Below are positions 55,029 through 63,465 of a stretch of DNA of 64,000 bases, piece by piece. A program made the position numbers and the translations under genes. The stretch's first letter is position 1, and each line of letters begins with the position of its first letter. The notes beneath the pieces are model-generated. The model saw nothing but the letters and a program-made list of their open reading frames with translations. It was not told the origin of the DNA and did no database searches. The DNA is from Candidatus Gastranaerophilales bacterium. GTDB lineage: Bacteria > Cyanobacteriota > Vampirovibrionia > Gastranaerophilales > Gastranaerophilaceae. Location of the stretch: NCBI GenBank assembly GCA_017560095.1, contig JAFYOU010000002.1, positions 62,001 to 126,000 on the forward strand. The letters run 5' to 3'.

Positions 55029-55053
55029 GGGGTACCATATAAAATATAGGAGC
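55029..55053. repeat. attR, 25-bp direct repeat
   Basis: This is a perfect copy of 45707-45731. It contains the last nine bases of tRNA-Glu including CCA, but no other tRNA sequence. Confidence 0.9.
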
Positions 55054-55072
55054 GGTTTAACGCTCCTTTTTT
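55049..55072 (+). terminator. Ancestral tRNA-Glu terminator left at attR
   Basis: GGAGCG, loop GTTTAA, CGCTCC, then six T. In the unoccupied site it would directly follow tRNA-Glu. Confidence 0.82.
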
Positions 55073-55104
55073 AATATTAAAATTAAGTCAATTAAAATAT
55101 ATTG

Positions 55105-55113
55105 TGCTATAAT
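55105..55113 (+). promoter_or_regulatory. Extended -10 promoter of the O-acetylation operon
   Basis: TGCTATAAT lies 51 bp before the start codon at 55165, outside the element, and an AAGGAT ribosome site precedes the ATG. The operon is therefore probably chromosomal. Confidence 0.5.
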
Positions 55114-55164
55114 TGTGCAACAATTAGTTTATTTAATTTTTGATCATGACAAGTAAGGATCGAT

Positions 55165-55617
55165 ATGTCAAATAGAGTTGGTAGATTTTTTGGACTATAT
55201 AAGGAAAATTCACATATAATTTTAAGATTTTTTGGAATTAAAATGACTTTTAGATTTCCTTTAATTAATCAGCTTGAAGATTGTTGCTGTATTCCTGATT
55301 TAAAAAGACTCTTGAATAATAACACCACTTTTATCCATCCTGTTGGAATTGTTATAAGTAAAAATGCTGTAATTGGCAAAAATTGCGCAATATATCAAAA
55401 TGTAACCATAGGCGATGGAAAAGAAAATCCGCAAACAAAAAGAAAAGCGCCAATTATTGGCGATAATGTCTATATTTACGCTAATGCTGTTGTAATTGGC
55501 GGAATAAATATTGGCAACAATGTTATAATTGGAGCAGGATCAGTAGTTTTAAATGATGTTGAAGATAATTGTACAGTAGCTGGAAATCCAGCAAAGGTAA
55601 TTAAGAAAAATGGATAA
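55165..55617 (+). CDS. Hexapeptide-repeat O-acetyltransferase (serine acetyltransferase-like)
   Basis: A 150-residue left-handed beta-helix transferase. After a helical start it has THFIHPVGIVISKNAVIGKN-type hexapeptide repeats, QNVTIGDGKENPQTKRKAPIIGD and GAGSVVLNDVEDNCTVAGNPA. The catalytic His is in the FIHPVG turn. It is shorter than CysE and lacks most of its N-terminal helical domain. It overlaps the next gene by 8 bp, and the next two genes are AlgJ/AlgI-like, so sugar acetylation is more likely than cysteine synthesis. Confidence 0.8.
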   Translation: MSNRVGRFFGLYKENSHIILRFFGIKMTFRFPLINQLEDCCCIPDLKRLLNNNTTFIHPVGIVISKNAVIGKNCAIYQNVTIGDGKENPQTKRKAPIIGDNVYIYANAVVIGGINIGNNVIIGAGSVVLNDVEDNCTVAGNPAKVIKKNG

Positions 55618-57283
55618 AAATATACCAAAAATTAAAAAAAGAGCAATAATTGCAATTATTTTAACTATTTTAACTCTATTGATTACAAAAGATTCTTGGC
55701 TCATTTTCAAGCCATTGCCCGTTGAGCTTATTTTATTTGGAAAAACCGGCAAAATAAATGTTTCGGTTGTAATTAATAAAAAAGATAATAATAAATTCAG
55801 CAAAATAAGAACATCAGATAAAAACGTTTCAGTAAAAGAAGTTACTAAAATAGGGTTCGAAATAAAAGATATAATTTTTCCAAAAAGATTGAGAATCGAT
55901 TTTTCTAATCTAAAAAATCAAAATCCTATTGTGGTTAAATCTATTTCTTTTAAAAACGGCAATATAAAAATCAAAGATTTAGACAAGTTTGTCTTATACG
56001 GCGGGGAATTAAAAATACAAAATGATGAAATAATAATTTATCCCAAAGAAGACAATTTAAAACTTTATTACAAACAAAGGCTTAAATTTGCTACAATTTA
56101 TAAAATTGAGATTGAATTGTTGTTGATAATTATAATTTTATCTTATTTATTGAATTACAAATTAACTGACTATATTGCAAATTTTTCTACATTGAAATCA
56201 AAATCAAGAATTGAAATAATATTTTTAACTTTGTTTTTTACAATCCTATTTTTACCAATGGCTCATTTAGATAAAAATGAAATTTCTCAAAAAGAAAATC
56301 GTGTATTACAAAAATGGAAGCCTTTAATTAATAATGATAATACCCTAAATTATAATTTTGGAAGAGAGTTTGATTCTTATTTTTCTGATAGATTTTTCTT
56401 AAGGGATTTTTTAATCAAAATTTATTACAGCCAATTTATTATAAATAAAAACCTAAGAACTAAAAAAGTCATAAAAGGCAAGGATAATTGGCTTTTCCAT
56501 GGTGTACCTGCTGCATTAAGTATGTATAAAAATGAAAATTTATTTTCCAATGAAAACTTAGAAAATGTTGCAAAATTGTTGAGTGAGTATGATTCATATT
56601 GCAAAAATAATAATAAAAACTTTTATTTTTTCATTGCTCCATCAAAATCTAAAATATATGGTGAGTATTATAGTGAAGTAATTAAACCTAAAAAAGAAAA
56701 TGCTCTCAGCCTTGCCGAGCAACTAATAGATTATTTAAATAAAAATACAAATGTAAAAGCTATTTATCCCAATAAAGAATTAATGGCTCACAAAAAAGAC
56801 GGGCTACTCTATTGGAAAACAGATACCCATTGGAATGAATATGGGGCCTATATTGGGTATCAAGTTTTAATGGACAAATTAAATAAAGATATGAAATTAA
56901 AAAGATTTATAGCTCAAGAAACAAAAGAGGTTTCAGAAGAATACGGAGATTTAAACAAAAATCTACCAAAAGGTTTAAAAATAAAAGAATTTGAAACGTA
57001 CAAAAAGCCTATTGTTTCTGACAATTTATATTATTGTCAAACAACCCAAGATGTTACGGATATTCAAAATTGCAACGGAAATTTAAACAATAAAAAATTA
57101 TTGATGTTTAGAGATTCTTTTACAATCAATTTAATTCCTTATTTGGCTCCTACATTTAAAAATTCAAAATTTGTTTGGAAACCCGAGGTAGACTTTGATT
57201 TAATGAAAGACGCTAATGTGATTATATTTGAAATAGTTGAAGTAAATTTGCCAAAATTAATTGGCAATAAAATGGAGTTTTAA
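55610..57283 (+). CDS. AlgJ/AlgX-like SGNH acetyltransferase, membrane-anchored
   Basis: A 557-residue protein with an N-terminal membrane segment (about 10-30), a strand-rich region, a second membrane segment (about 165-182) and an AlgX/AlgJ-type domain (about 200-557). The family pattern includes KGKDNWLFHG, FFIAPSKSKIYGE, the catalytic Asp-His in KTDTHWNEYGAY and the Ser in MFRDSF. It would transfer acetyl groups to an exported polysaccharide or cell-wall glycan, receiving them from the MBOAT partner. The basic tail is followed 3 bp later by that gene. Confidence 0.82.
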   Translation: MDKNIPKIKKRAIIAIILTILTLLITKDSWLIFKPLPVELILFGKTGKINVSVVINKKDNNKFSKIRTSDKNVSVKEVTKIGFEIKDIIFPKRLRIDFSNLKNQNPIVVKSISFKNGNIKIKDLDKFVLYGGELKIQNDEIIIYPKEDNLKLYYKQRLKFATIYKIEIELLLIIIILSYLLNYKLTDYIANFSTLKSKSRIEIIFLTLFFTILFLPMAHLDKNEISQKENRVLQKWKPLINNDNTLNYNFGREFDSYFSDRFFLRDFLIKIYYSQFIINKNLRTKKVIKGKDNWLFHGVPAALSMYKNENLFSNENLENVAKLLSEYDSYCKNNNKNFYFFIAPSKSKIYGEYYSEVIKPKKENALSLAEQLIDYLNKNTNVKAIYPNKELMAHKKDGLLYWKTDTHWNEYGAYIGYQVLMDKLNKDMKLKRFIAQETKEVSEEYGDLNKNLPKGLKIKEFETYKKPIVSDNLYYCQTTQDVTDIQNCNGNLNNKKLLMFRDSFTINLIPYLAPTFKNSKFVWKPEVDFDLMKDANVIIFEIVEVNLPKLIGNKMEF

Positions 57284-57286
57284 ATT

Positions 57287-58696
57287 ATGCTGTTTAGTTC
57301 CATGACATTCGTTGGCATGTTTTTACCAATAGTTTTATTATTGTACATTATCTCAAAAAAAGAACTTCATAATTTGATTTTATTAATTGCAAGTATTATT
57401 TTTTATGCTTGGGGAGAACCAAAATACCTAGCAATAATGCTATTAACAATTATTATCAACTTTTTTGGTGCAGTTGCAATTGAAAAATATCAAAAACATA
57501 AAAAACTTGCTCTTGTATTAACAATTATCGGAAATTTAGGTTTTTTAATTTATTTTAAATACTTTAATTTTTTAATTGATAATTGCAACAATATTTTTCA
57601 CGCAAATATAGAACCTTTAAATATAGTAATGCCTATTGGTATTTCATTTTATACATTTCAAGCACTTTCATATATTGTTGATGTGTATAGAAACGAAGTT
57701 AAAGCACAAAAAAATATATACAAGTTAGCTTTATTTATATGTTTATTTCCCCAATTAATTGCAGGCCCAATTGTTAAATATCATGATATATCGGCACAAA
57801 TTGATTCTCGTGAAGTTAATTTTGACAAAGTTTGTTATGGTGCAAAAAGATTTATTATTGGCTTATCTAAAAAAATGCTGTTAGCTAATACTATGGGAGC
57901 TATTGCAGACAAAATATTTGTTCAAGATCCAAATACTTTTTCGTCCGGAATTGCGTGGCTTGGCTCTATTGCTTATAGCTTACAATTATATTTCGATTTT
58001 TCTGGCTATTCAGATATGGCAATTGGTCTTGGAATGATTTTCGGATTTAGATTTTTAGAAAATTTTAATTACCCTTATATTTCAAAATCCATAACAGAAT
58101 TTTGGAGAAGATGGCACATTTCGCTTTCGACCTGGTTCAAAGAATATGTTTATATTTCTTTAGGTGGTAATAGATGTTCAAAATTAAAGACCCTAAGAAA
58201 TCTTGGAATAGTTTTTCTTTTAACTGGTGTTTGGCACGGTGCTGCTTGGAATTTTATTTTTTGGGGCATCTGGCATGGCGTATTTATAATTTTAGAAAAA
58301 ATTATAAATATTAAAAAACTACAAGAAACTCAAATTAAATGGTGGCAAGGCGCATTATGGCACATTTATTGTATTTTTATATTCATAATTGGCTGGGTAA
58401 TGTTTAGGGCTAATGATATGAGTTATGCCTTAAGATACATAGCAAATATGTTTGGATTGCTTAAGCTAAATCCTGATAATTTTAACTATTCTTTATTATA
58501 CTATGTTGATAGAGTCGAAATAATTACATTAATTATTGCGCTAATGTGTTCTATACCAATATTTAAAAATATTCTTGAAATTAAAATTAAATGGAAAGTT
58601 ATGCTGATCAATTTATGGTTATTGATTCTTTTGGTTTTCTCAATAGCTACAATTGCTGCAAGCACATATAATCCATTTATTTATTTTAGATTTTAA
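57287..58696 (+). CDS. MBOAT O-acyltransferase (AlgI/DltB-like)
   Basis: A 469-residue polytopic membrane protein that moves acetyl groups across the membrane for O-acetylation. It has the family segments FYAWGEPKYLAIML, PIGISFYTFQALSYIVDVYR, SGYSDMAIGLGMI, NYPYISKSITEFWRRWHISLSTWF and the catalytic His in LTGVWHGAAWNFIFWG. GGAG at the end of the previous gene serves as its ribosome site. With the two genes before it, this forms a three-gene acetylation operon. Confidence 0.93.
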   Translation: MLFSSMTFVGMFLPIVLLLYIISKKELHNLILLIASIIFYAWGEPKYLAIMLLTIIINFFGAVAIEKYQKHKKLALVLTIIGNLGFLIYFKYFNFLIDNCNNIFHANIEPLNIVMPIGISFYTFQALSYIVDVYRNEVKAQKNIYKLALFICLFPQLIAGPIVKYHDISAQIDSREVNFDKVCYGAKRFIIGLSKKMLLANTMGAIADKIFVQDPNTFSSGIAWLGSIAYSLQLYFDFSGYSDMAIGLGMIFGFRFLENFNYPYISKSITEFWRRWHISLSTWFKEYVYISLGGNRCSKLKTLRNLGIVFLLTGVWHGAAWNFIFWGIWHGVFIILEKIINIKKLQETQIKWWQGALWHIYCIFIFIIGWVMFRANDMSYALRYIANMFGLLKLNPDNFNYSLLYYVDRVEIITLIIALMCSIPIFKNILEIKIKWKVMLINLWLLILLVFSIATIAASTYNPFIYFRF

Positions 58697-58710
58697 TTTA
58701 AATAAAAAAA

Positions 58711-58732
58711 ATCCCTTCGAAAAGAAGGGATT
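58711..58732. terminator. Hairpin after the MBOAT gene
   Basis: ATCCCTTC, loop GAAAA, GAAGGGAT. The stem is flanked by an A-run on the left, so it is a better terminator for the minus strand than for the plus strand. The following stretch to 58835 is unusually G/T-rich and shows no gene. Confidence 0.6.
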
Positions 58733-58918
58733 GAAAATCTTTTTGCTTGATTCTCGTGTAATTGGTTAGTGTGTTGTTAGTAGTGTGTTTTGTGTGTGAA
58801 TGTAAAACTATTTTGTGGGGAAGGGGTAGTTATTTATGTCTTACATATATATAAAGTATATCAACAGACAAAAATTGCCTATTTTATTTCTTTTGTTACA
58901 AAACTTAATAAATAAAAC

Positions 58919-59638
58919 CTAAACTATTATATATATAGGCTTATAGGTCAATTTGTTTTGATATTTTTCTTCAATTATTTTTAAACTGTTTTTAATTTGA
59001 GCATAGCTTAAGCTATTTTTAGAGATTGCATTAACTCCGGTTAGCTTAAAGTGCTTTAATAAATCTTGCGGATTTTTAAAACATAGAGTATGTATTTCTT
59101 GAATAATAGTGGCGGATGGGGAAAAAATATCTTCAAGTTCCTTGATTGTTTGATATTTTAAGCTAATATTGAATGCATCTCTAATTTCAAAAAAATTATC
59201 AGATGCAAAAGTAGTAATTGCAAGCATACCATTTTTATTCAAAAATGATTTTAATTTATTGATAGTACCTTCAAAATCATTACACCATTGCAAGCTTGCA
59301 TTTGCTATTATTAAATCAAATTTTTTATTAGTTTGAAATTCTTCAATATCAGCCTGAATGAAAGAAATTTTATCTGATAAGTTTTTAATTTTATCAAAGC
59401 TATTAACAATATCGAGCGCCAAATATGATTCAAAATTAATTTTTTCAATAACTTTCTTAGTTAAAATTCCCGAATACGATCCAATTTCTAATATGTTATC
59501 AAATTCATTTCTATCAATTAAAGAAAGAAGCTTTCTAGCCATCAAATCCTGAATTATGGCATTATCATCATAAAAATCAATGCTATTTTTAAATTTTTCT
59601 TCAATAAAATTTTTATCTAGCACAATAATTCCATCCAA
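58919..59638 (-). CDS. bioC: Malonyl-ACP O-methyltransferase (biotin synthesis)
   Basis: SAM-dependent methyltransferase that masks malonyl-ACP so it can enter fatty acid synthesis toward pimelate. It has ILEIGSYSGILTKKV (SAM loop), FDLIIANASLQWCND (motif with the usual LQW) and AITTFASDNFFE. The call depends on its overlap with bioG and bioF. The start is TTG at 59638, or GTG five codons later at 59623; neither has a strong ribosome site. Confidence 0.88.
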   Translation of the reverse strand: MDGIIVLDKNFIEEKFKNSIDFYDDNAIIQDLMARKLLSLIDRNEFDNILEIGSYSGILTKKVIEKINFESYLALDIVNSFDKIKNLSDKISFIQADIEEFQTNKKFDLIIANASLQWCNDFEGTINKLKSFLNKNGMLAITTFASDNFFEIRDAFNISLKYQTIKELEDIFSPSATIIQEIHTLCFKNPQDLLKHFKLTGVNAISKNSLSYAQIKNSLKIIEEKYQNKLTYKPIYIIV

Positions 59639-60255
59639 CTTTCAAATTTTTCAAAAGGACAATGAGTTGATTCAATTTGTTTAATCTTAGCTTTATTTTG
59701 CCAAAAATTGATTTGATTTTTGGTAGGAATAATTTTGTCATCACTTGAAATTATCGCTAAATTAAAATCTAATTCTTCTTGAAGTTCAATTTTTTGAATA
59801 GAAATTAACTCTTCTTTTAATTCACATAATTTTCTTGTGATAGTTATTTCAGGATTTAATTTGCCGTTATCAAACATATTTTTAATAAATTTATCACAAG
59901 AATCTTCATTTAGTAATTTAACGGTAATTTTATAAATTTTTTCAGGTATTCCAAAATTATTATCAATTATTTTTGTTGTACCATTTATGGCAATTTTTTT
60001 ATCAAAATTTTGAAGCACTTTTTTATATAAACAAGAAGCGTAAACCCCCATAGACCAGCAAATAAGATATTTTTCTTTATATTTTGAAAAATCAAATTGA
60101 GATAAATCAAAATTTAAATCTCTATAATCAAACAAAACTAAAACATCAAAATCATCGCATTTTAAATGTTTAACAGGCGTTTCATTCATTGCCCAGCCGT
60201 TAAAAAATAAAATTAATTTTTTATTATTATTTTTATTTAGCCAAAAATATTGCAT
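59617..60255 (-). CDS. bioG: Pimeloyl-ACP methyl ester esterase BioG
   Basis: Alpha/beta hydrolase of the DUF452/BioG family that removes the methyl group placed by BioC. The 212 residues have LILFFNGWAMNE near the N-terminus, the nucleophile elbow ICWSMGVYA, a late Asp (ISSDDKII) and the His in STHCPF. It overlaps both bioF (19 bp) and bioC (22 bp), which indicates tight translational coupling. GAGGAAAT precedes its ATG. Confidence 0.92.
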   Translation of the reverse strand: MQYFWLNKNNNKKLILFFNGWAMNETPVKHLKCDDFDVLVLFDYRDLNFDLSQFDFSKYKEKYLICWSMGVYASCLYKKVLQNFDKKIAINGTTKIIDNNFGIPEKIYKITVKLLNEDSCDKFIKNMFDNGKLNPEITITRKLCELKEELISIQKIELQEELDFNLAIISSDDKIIPTKNQINFWQNKAKIKQIESTHCPFEKFESWMELLC

Positions 60256-61364
60256 ATTTCCTCAAATTTAATATCAGATGTTAACGAAATCCTAAGCCTT
60301 GAAGTGCCAACAGGAACGGTTGGAGGATTAATTGGTAGCACATAAAATCCTTTTTGTTGAAGCTCAAGCGCTTTATTCGTTGCATTTTGAGCAGAACCCA
60401 ATATCACAGGAATAATTTGCGATTGACTAATACTTGGATAAATTTTGTGCACTTTTTTAGAAAGGGAATTCAATTTTTCTTTTTTTTCTTTTAATAAATT
60501 AAATTTTTCTTCCAATAAAAAATTGCTCCACATAACATTAATTGGCGCAATTGCGGTTGAAAATATAAAACTTGAAGCTTTATTTACTAAATAATCTATT
60601 ATTGTTTTATTTGCAACACAAATTGCTCCAGATGACGCCAATGCTTTACCTAGGGTAATAGTTATTATATCAATTTCATCCAATAAACCTAATTGGGCGC
60701 TAACGCCTTGCAACTTATCCCCAAAAACCCCAAAAGCGTGAGCTTCATCTATCATTAACAGACAATTATATTTCTTTTTTAGCTCTACTAGCTTTTTTAT
60801 ATCAGCAATATCCCCATCCATCGAGAAAACTGATTCCGAAATAATTATTGCATTATTATATTTATTTCTTTTTTCTTTTAAAAATCTTTCCAAATGTTCA
60901 CAATCCATATGATTATATCTAAAATGCTCTGCAGAAGATAATTTTAGCCCAGCTACAACACTTGCATGGTTTAATTTATCAGATAAAATTAAATCTCCTC
61001 TTTGAGCTAAAGTGCTAACTATTCCAAGATTAGCTTGATAACCAGTATTAAAAATTAAAGCAGATTCTTTGTTGAAAAGCTTTGAAAAATTATATTCTAA
61101 TTTTTTATATATTAAACTCGAACCAGTCAATAAACGAGCAGAAGCAGATGAAAAAAGAAAATCCGGATGATTTTTATATTTTTCAATAAATTCCAATTTT
61201 AAATCGTTGTCAGTACTTAAATTTAAATAATCATTAGATGATAAATTCAACATTTTTTTATCATCAACGATTATATATTTTCCATCTTTTTCTTGGATAT
61301 TTTTTATAGTTCTATAACTTGAATTTTCCCTTAGCTCCTCAAGTTTTTGTTTATAACTTTGCAT
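60237..61364 (-). CDS. bioF: 8-amino-7-oxononanoate synthase
   Basis: PLP enzyme joining pimeloyl-ACP and alanine, 375 residues from the start chosen here. It has LNLSSNDYLNLS, FNTGYQANLG, MIDEAHAFGVFGD and TITLGKALASSG with the PLP Lys. The start is set at 61364 (MQSYKQK) because TATGAT lies exactly 6 nt upstream; the longer TTG frame from 61382 would run through that promoter. It heads bioF-bioG-bioC. bioA, bioB and bioD are not in the window. Confidence 0.92.
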   Translation of the reverse strand: MQSYKQKLEELRENSSYRTIKNIQEKDGKYIIVDDKKMLNLSSNDYLNLSTDNDLKLEFIEKYKNHPDFLFSSASARLLTGSSLIYKKLEYNFSKLFNKESALIFNTGYQANLGIVSTLAQRGDLILSDKLNHASVVAGLKLSSAEHFRYNHMDCEHLERFLKEKRNKYNNAIIISESVFSMDGDIADIKKLVELKKKYNCLLMIDEAHAFGVFGDKLQGVSAQLGLLDEIDIITITLGKALASSGAICVANKTIIDYLVNKASSFIFSTAIAPINVMWSNFLLEEKFNLLKEKKEKLNSLSKKVHKIYPSISQSQIIPVILGSAQNATNKALELQQKGFYVLPINPPTVPVGTSRLRISLTSDIKFEEICNIFG

Positions 61365-61376
61365 AAAAAAATCATA
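61365..61376 (-). promoter_or_regulatory. Predicted leaderless promoter of bioF
   Basis: On the minus strand TATGAT, then TTTTTT, then ATG at 61364. Confidence 0.5.
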
Positions 61377-61389
61377 GCACAAAATTGAG

Positions 61390-62046
61390 CTAAAATTTTA
61401 CAAAAAGCTTTAATCTACCGTCATTTCCCCTGAAGTTTATCCAGCCTGTTTTCATTTGGTTTTGAAAATCAAGTGATTTAATCAACATCCAATTGCCTTT
61501 AATTAGCCAAGGGGCAATTGTTTTTGGCATTTCAAGTGAACCAGTTGAGTTTGTTTGTTTAACAGGTGCAGCATATAAGATTTTATCATTTTTTTGAAGA
61601 TCTTTAAATAAATATACGCCATATTTTTTGCCATATTTTTCAAAAAATTCAGCTAAAGTATAATATTTATTTTTTTCTTCTTCAACCCAACCACAAACAG
61701 GACGCTCACCTTGATTAAAACAAACTAAATTCCAACCTTCAGTTGAATCTAAAGTTGTCATAAACGCAATTTTTTTGCTTTTAGAATAACTTGCAAAAAC
61801 TTCATCAATTTCACATCTATCAATATTTTTTTCGCAAATGGTTTTTTCCTCTTTAAAATTAAATTTTAAAGTTTCCAATATTTCACCATCAGCTTTAGGC
61901 TCTCTCTTCATAACAAGAGGACTTGTGACTTCGCTAAAACCAATTCCTGCTCTTCTTAAAGAGCTTGTATAATATGGCACAACATCAGCCTGGGCCATCA
62001 AATATAAATTAAATAATATGAAAAATAATAAAATAAATTTTCTCAT
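61390..62046 (-). CDS. Secreted SH3-like protein, function unknown
   Basis: A 218-residue protein with a signal peptide (RKFILLFFILFNLYLMAQA, cleavage about residue 20). The mature part is beta-rich, with EVTSPLVMKREPKADGEIL and GWNLVCFNQGERPVCGWVEE in the style of bacterial SH3 repeats, and four cysteines that could form disulfides. It lies between the aminotransferase and bioF genes but has its own predicted promoter. Confidence 0.7.
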   Translation of the reverse strand: MRKFILLFFILFNLYLMAQADVVPYYTSSLRRAGIGFSEVTSPLVMKREPKADGEILETLKFNFKEEKTICEKNIDRCEIDEVFASYSKSKKIAFMTTLDSTEGWNLVCFNQGERPVCGWVEEEKNKYYTLAEFFEKYGKKYGVYLFKDLQKNDKILYAAPVKQTNSTGSLEMPKTIAPWLIKGNWMLIKSLDFQNQMKTGWINFRGNDGRLKLFVKF

Positions 62047-62058
62047 AATTTAATTATA
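62047..62058 (-). promoter_or_regulatory. Predicted leaderless promoter of the secreted SH3-like gene
   Basis: On the minus strand TATAAT, then TAAATT (6 nt), then ATG at 62046. Confidence 0.62.
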
Positions 62059-62062
62059 TCAT

Positions 62063-63301
62063 TTATTGAAAACTAAAACCGTCTTTTTCCATTCTATTAA
62101 TTACTTCTTCAAGATTTTCTTCGCTTGCTACAACAGAAAGTCTCACGAAGCGCTTTGCTTCTTTATCAAAAGCAGTTCCTGGAACTATAACAATTCCAGA
62201 TATTTCTAATAAATCTGCAGCAAATTCTTCACAATCTTTATATCGGGCAGGAATTTCCATCCATAAATAAAAAGTTGTTTTAGGCATTTGCACGTCATAA
62301 CCTAATGAATTCAAGCCACTAACAAACTTTTCAATTTTATTTTTAAATTTAATATTTTGAGATTCGATATAGTCTTGACCTTCTTTAGATTCAAGTAAAT
62401 CAGCTCCAACATATTGAAGAACTTTAAAAATCCCAGTATCTACAGTTGATTTCATTCTGGATAACATTGTAACTGCCAATTCATTACCACAAGCCCAGCC
62501 CAAACGCCAACCCGTCATAGCATAGCTTTTTGAAAAACTATACATTTCAATACAACAATCTTTTGCGCCTGTGCATTCTAGAGCAGAATGTGGCTTATAT
62601 TTTTCATCAAAATACATTTCACAATATGCATTATCTGAAATTAAAAGAATATTGTGCTTATTGCAAAAATCAACACAATGTTGCAAATAAGAAAATTCAC
62701 ATGTACAACCTAATGGATTATTTGGATAATTAATAATTAAAGCTTTGATTTTAGAAGGATTATTTCCTTCTTTTATAAATTTAGCTAAAATTTCATCTAA
62801 ATTCGGTTGATAATTATTTTCTTTAGTTAATTTGATTCCATAGGCTCTGCCTTTTGCAATTTTAACCATTTGCGAATATGAAGCATAACCTGGTTCCGGA
62901 ACCAAGATTATATCTTGTTCATCAATATTATCGTTAGGATTAACCAAAGCTCGAATAAGATTTGATAAACCTTCTTTTGAACCAATCAATGAAACAACTT
63001 CTTTTTTAGAATCAATTTCAACATTAAACCTGTTTTTCATATAAGTTGAAACAGCTTGCAAATACTTTATTTCCCCTTTTGGGGTTGAATAAGTATGAAG
63101 TGAATCATTATTCATATATTCAATAGTTTTTGCAATAGCAAATTCAGGAATTCTATCTACCGGAGCACCCATAGATAAGGCGATAGGGGCCCTGTTTTTT
63201 GCTTTTAGCATCGGGGTTAATTCTGTTTGACGAGCTTTAATTTCAAACATAATGTAATTTTTCATGTTTTGAATTTCGTTGTTAAATAATGTTTTTTCCA
63301 T
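62063..63301 (-). CDS. Class I/II PLP aminotransferase (aspartate / LL-DAP type)
   Basis: A 412-residue fold type I aminotransferase. It has APIALSMGAPVD, GSKEGLSNLI, NYPNNPLG, SDNAYCEMYFDE and the PLP-binding Lys in SFSKSYAMTGWRLGW. GAGGAAAG precedes the ATG and TATAAT lies near 63337, so this gene is leadered. The exact substrate (aspartate, diaminopimelate or other) cannot be fixed from sequence alone. Confidence 0.85.
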   Translation of the reverse strand: MEKTLFNNEIQNMKNYIMFEIKARQTELTPMLKAKNRAPIALSMGAPVDRIPEFAIAKTIEYMNNDSLHTYSTPKGEIKYLQAVSTYMKNRFNVEIDSKKEVVSLIGSKEGLSNLIRALVNPNDNIDEQDIILVPEPGYASYSQMVKIAKGRAYGIKLTKENNYQPNLDEILAKFIKEGNNPSKIKALIINYPNNPLGCTCEFSYLQHCVDFCNKHNILLISDNAYCEMYFDEKYKPHSALECTGAKDCCIEMYSFSKSYAMTGWRLGWACGNELAVTMLSRMKSTVDTGIFKVLQYVGADLLESKEGQDYIESQNIKFKNKIEKFVSGLNSLGYDVQMPKTTFYLWMEIPARYKDCEEFAADLLEISGIVIVPGTAFDKEAKRFVRLSVVASEENLEEVINRMEKDGFSFQ

Positions 63302-63411
63302 ACTTTCCTCGGTTTTTTACGCTAAATTATTATACTACAACTCGTAATAAAAATTAAGTTAATTAGTTTAACTTTTTACAATTTTTGGTTTTAAAAAAGT
63401 AAAAAATGGGG

Positions 63412-63417
63412 TATAAT
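63412..63417 (+). promoter_or_regulatory. -10 of the hpf promoter
   Basis: TATAAT preceded by GGGG lies 48 bp before the ATG of hpf. The leader contains a GGAGAC ribosome site. Confidence 0.5.
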
Positions 63418-63465
63418 ATATAAATGCGAGATGGAGATTATCTGCGCTAGAAACGGAGACAAACT

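Larger units (their letters stand above)
45707..55053. mobile_element. Integrative element in tRNA-Glu, about 9.3 kb
   Basis: The element is bounded by perfect 25-bp direct repeats at 45707-45731 and 55029-55053. The left copy covers the end of tRNA-Glu and its terminator region. Inside lie a large serine recombinase, a 38-aa peptide, an HNH nuclease, a 512-aa unknown, a 356-aa anchored protein, a 51-aa protein, a secreted repeat protein, a coiled-coil membrane protein, a HEPN/Abi-like protein, a phased repeat array and a small basic protein. No capsid, terminase or conjugation gene is seen. Confidence 0.88.

Noticed and set aside
55054..58696. O-acetylation operon as cargo of the element
   Set aside because: It lies outside the right direct repeat and has its own promoter after the ancestral tRNA terminator.
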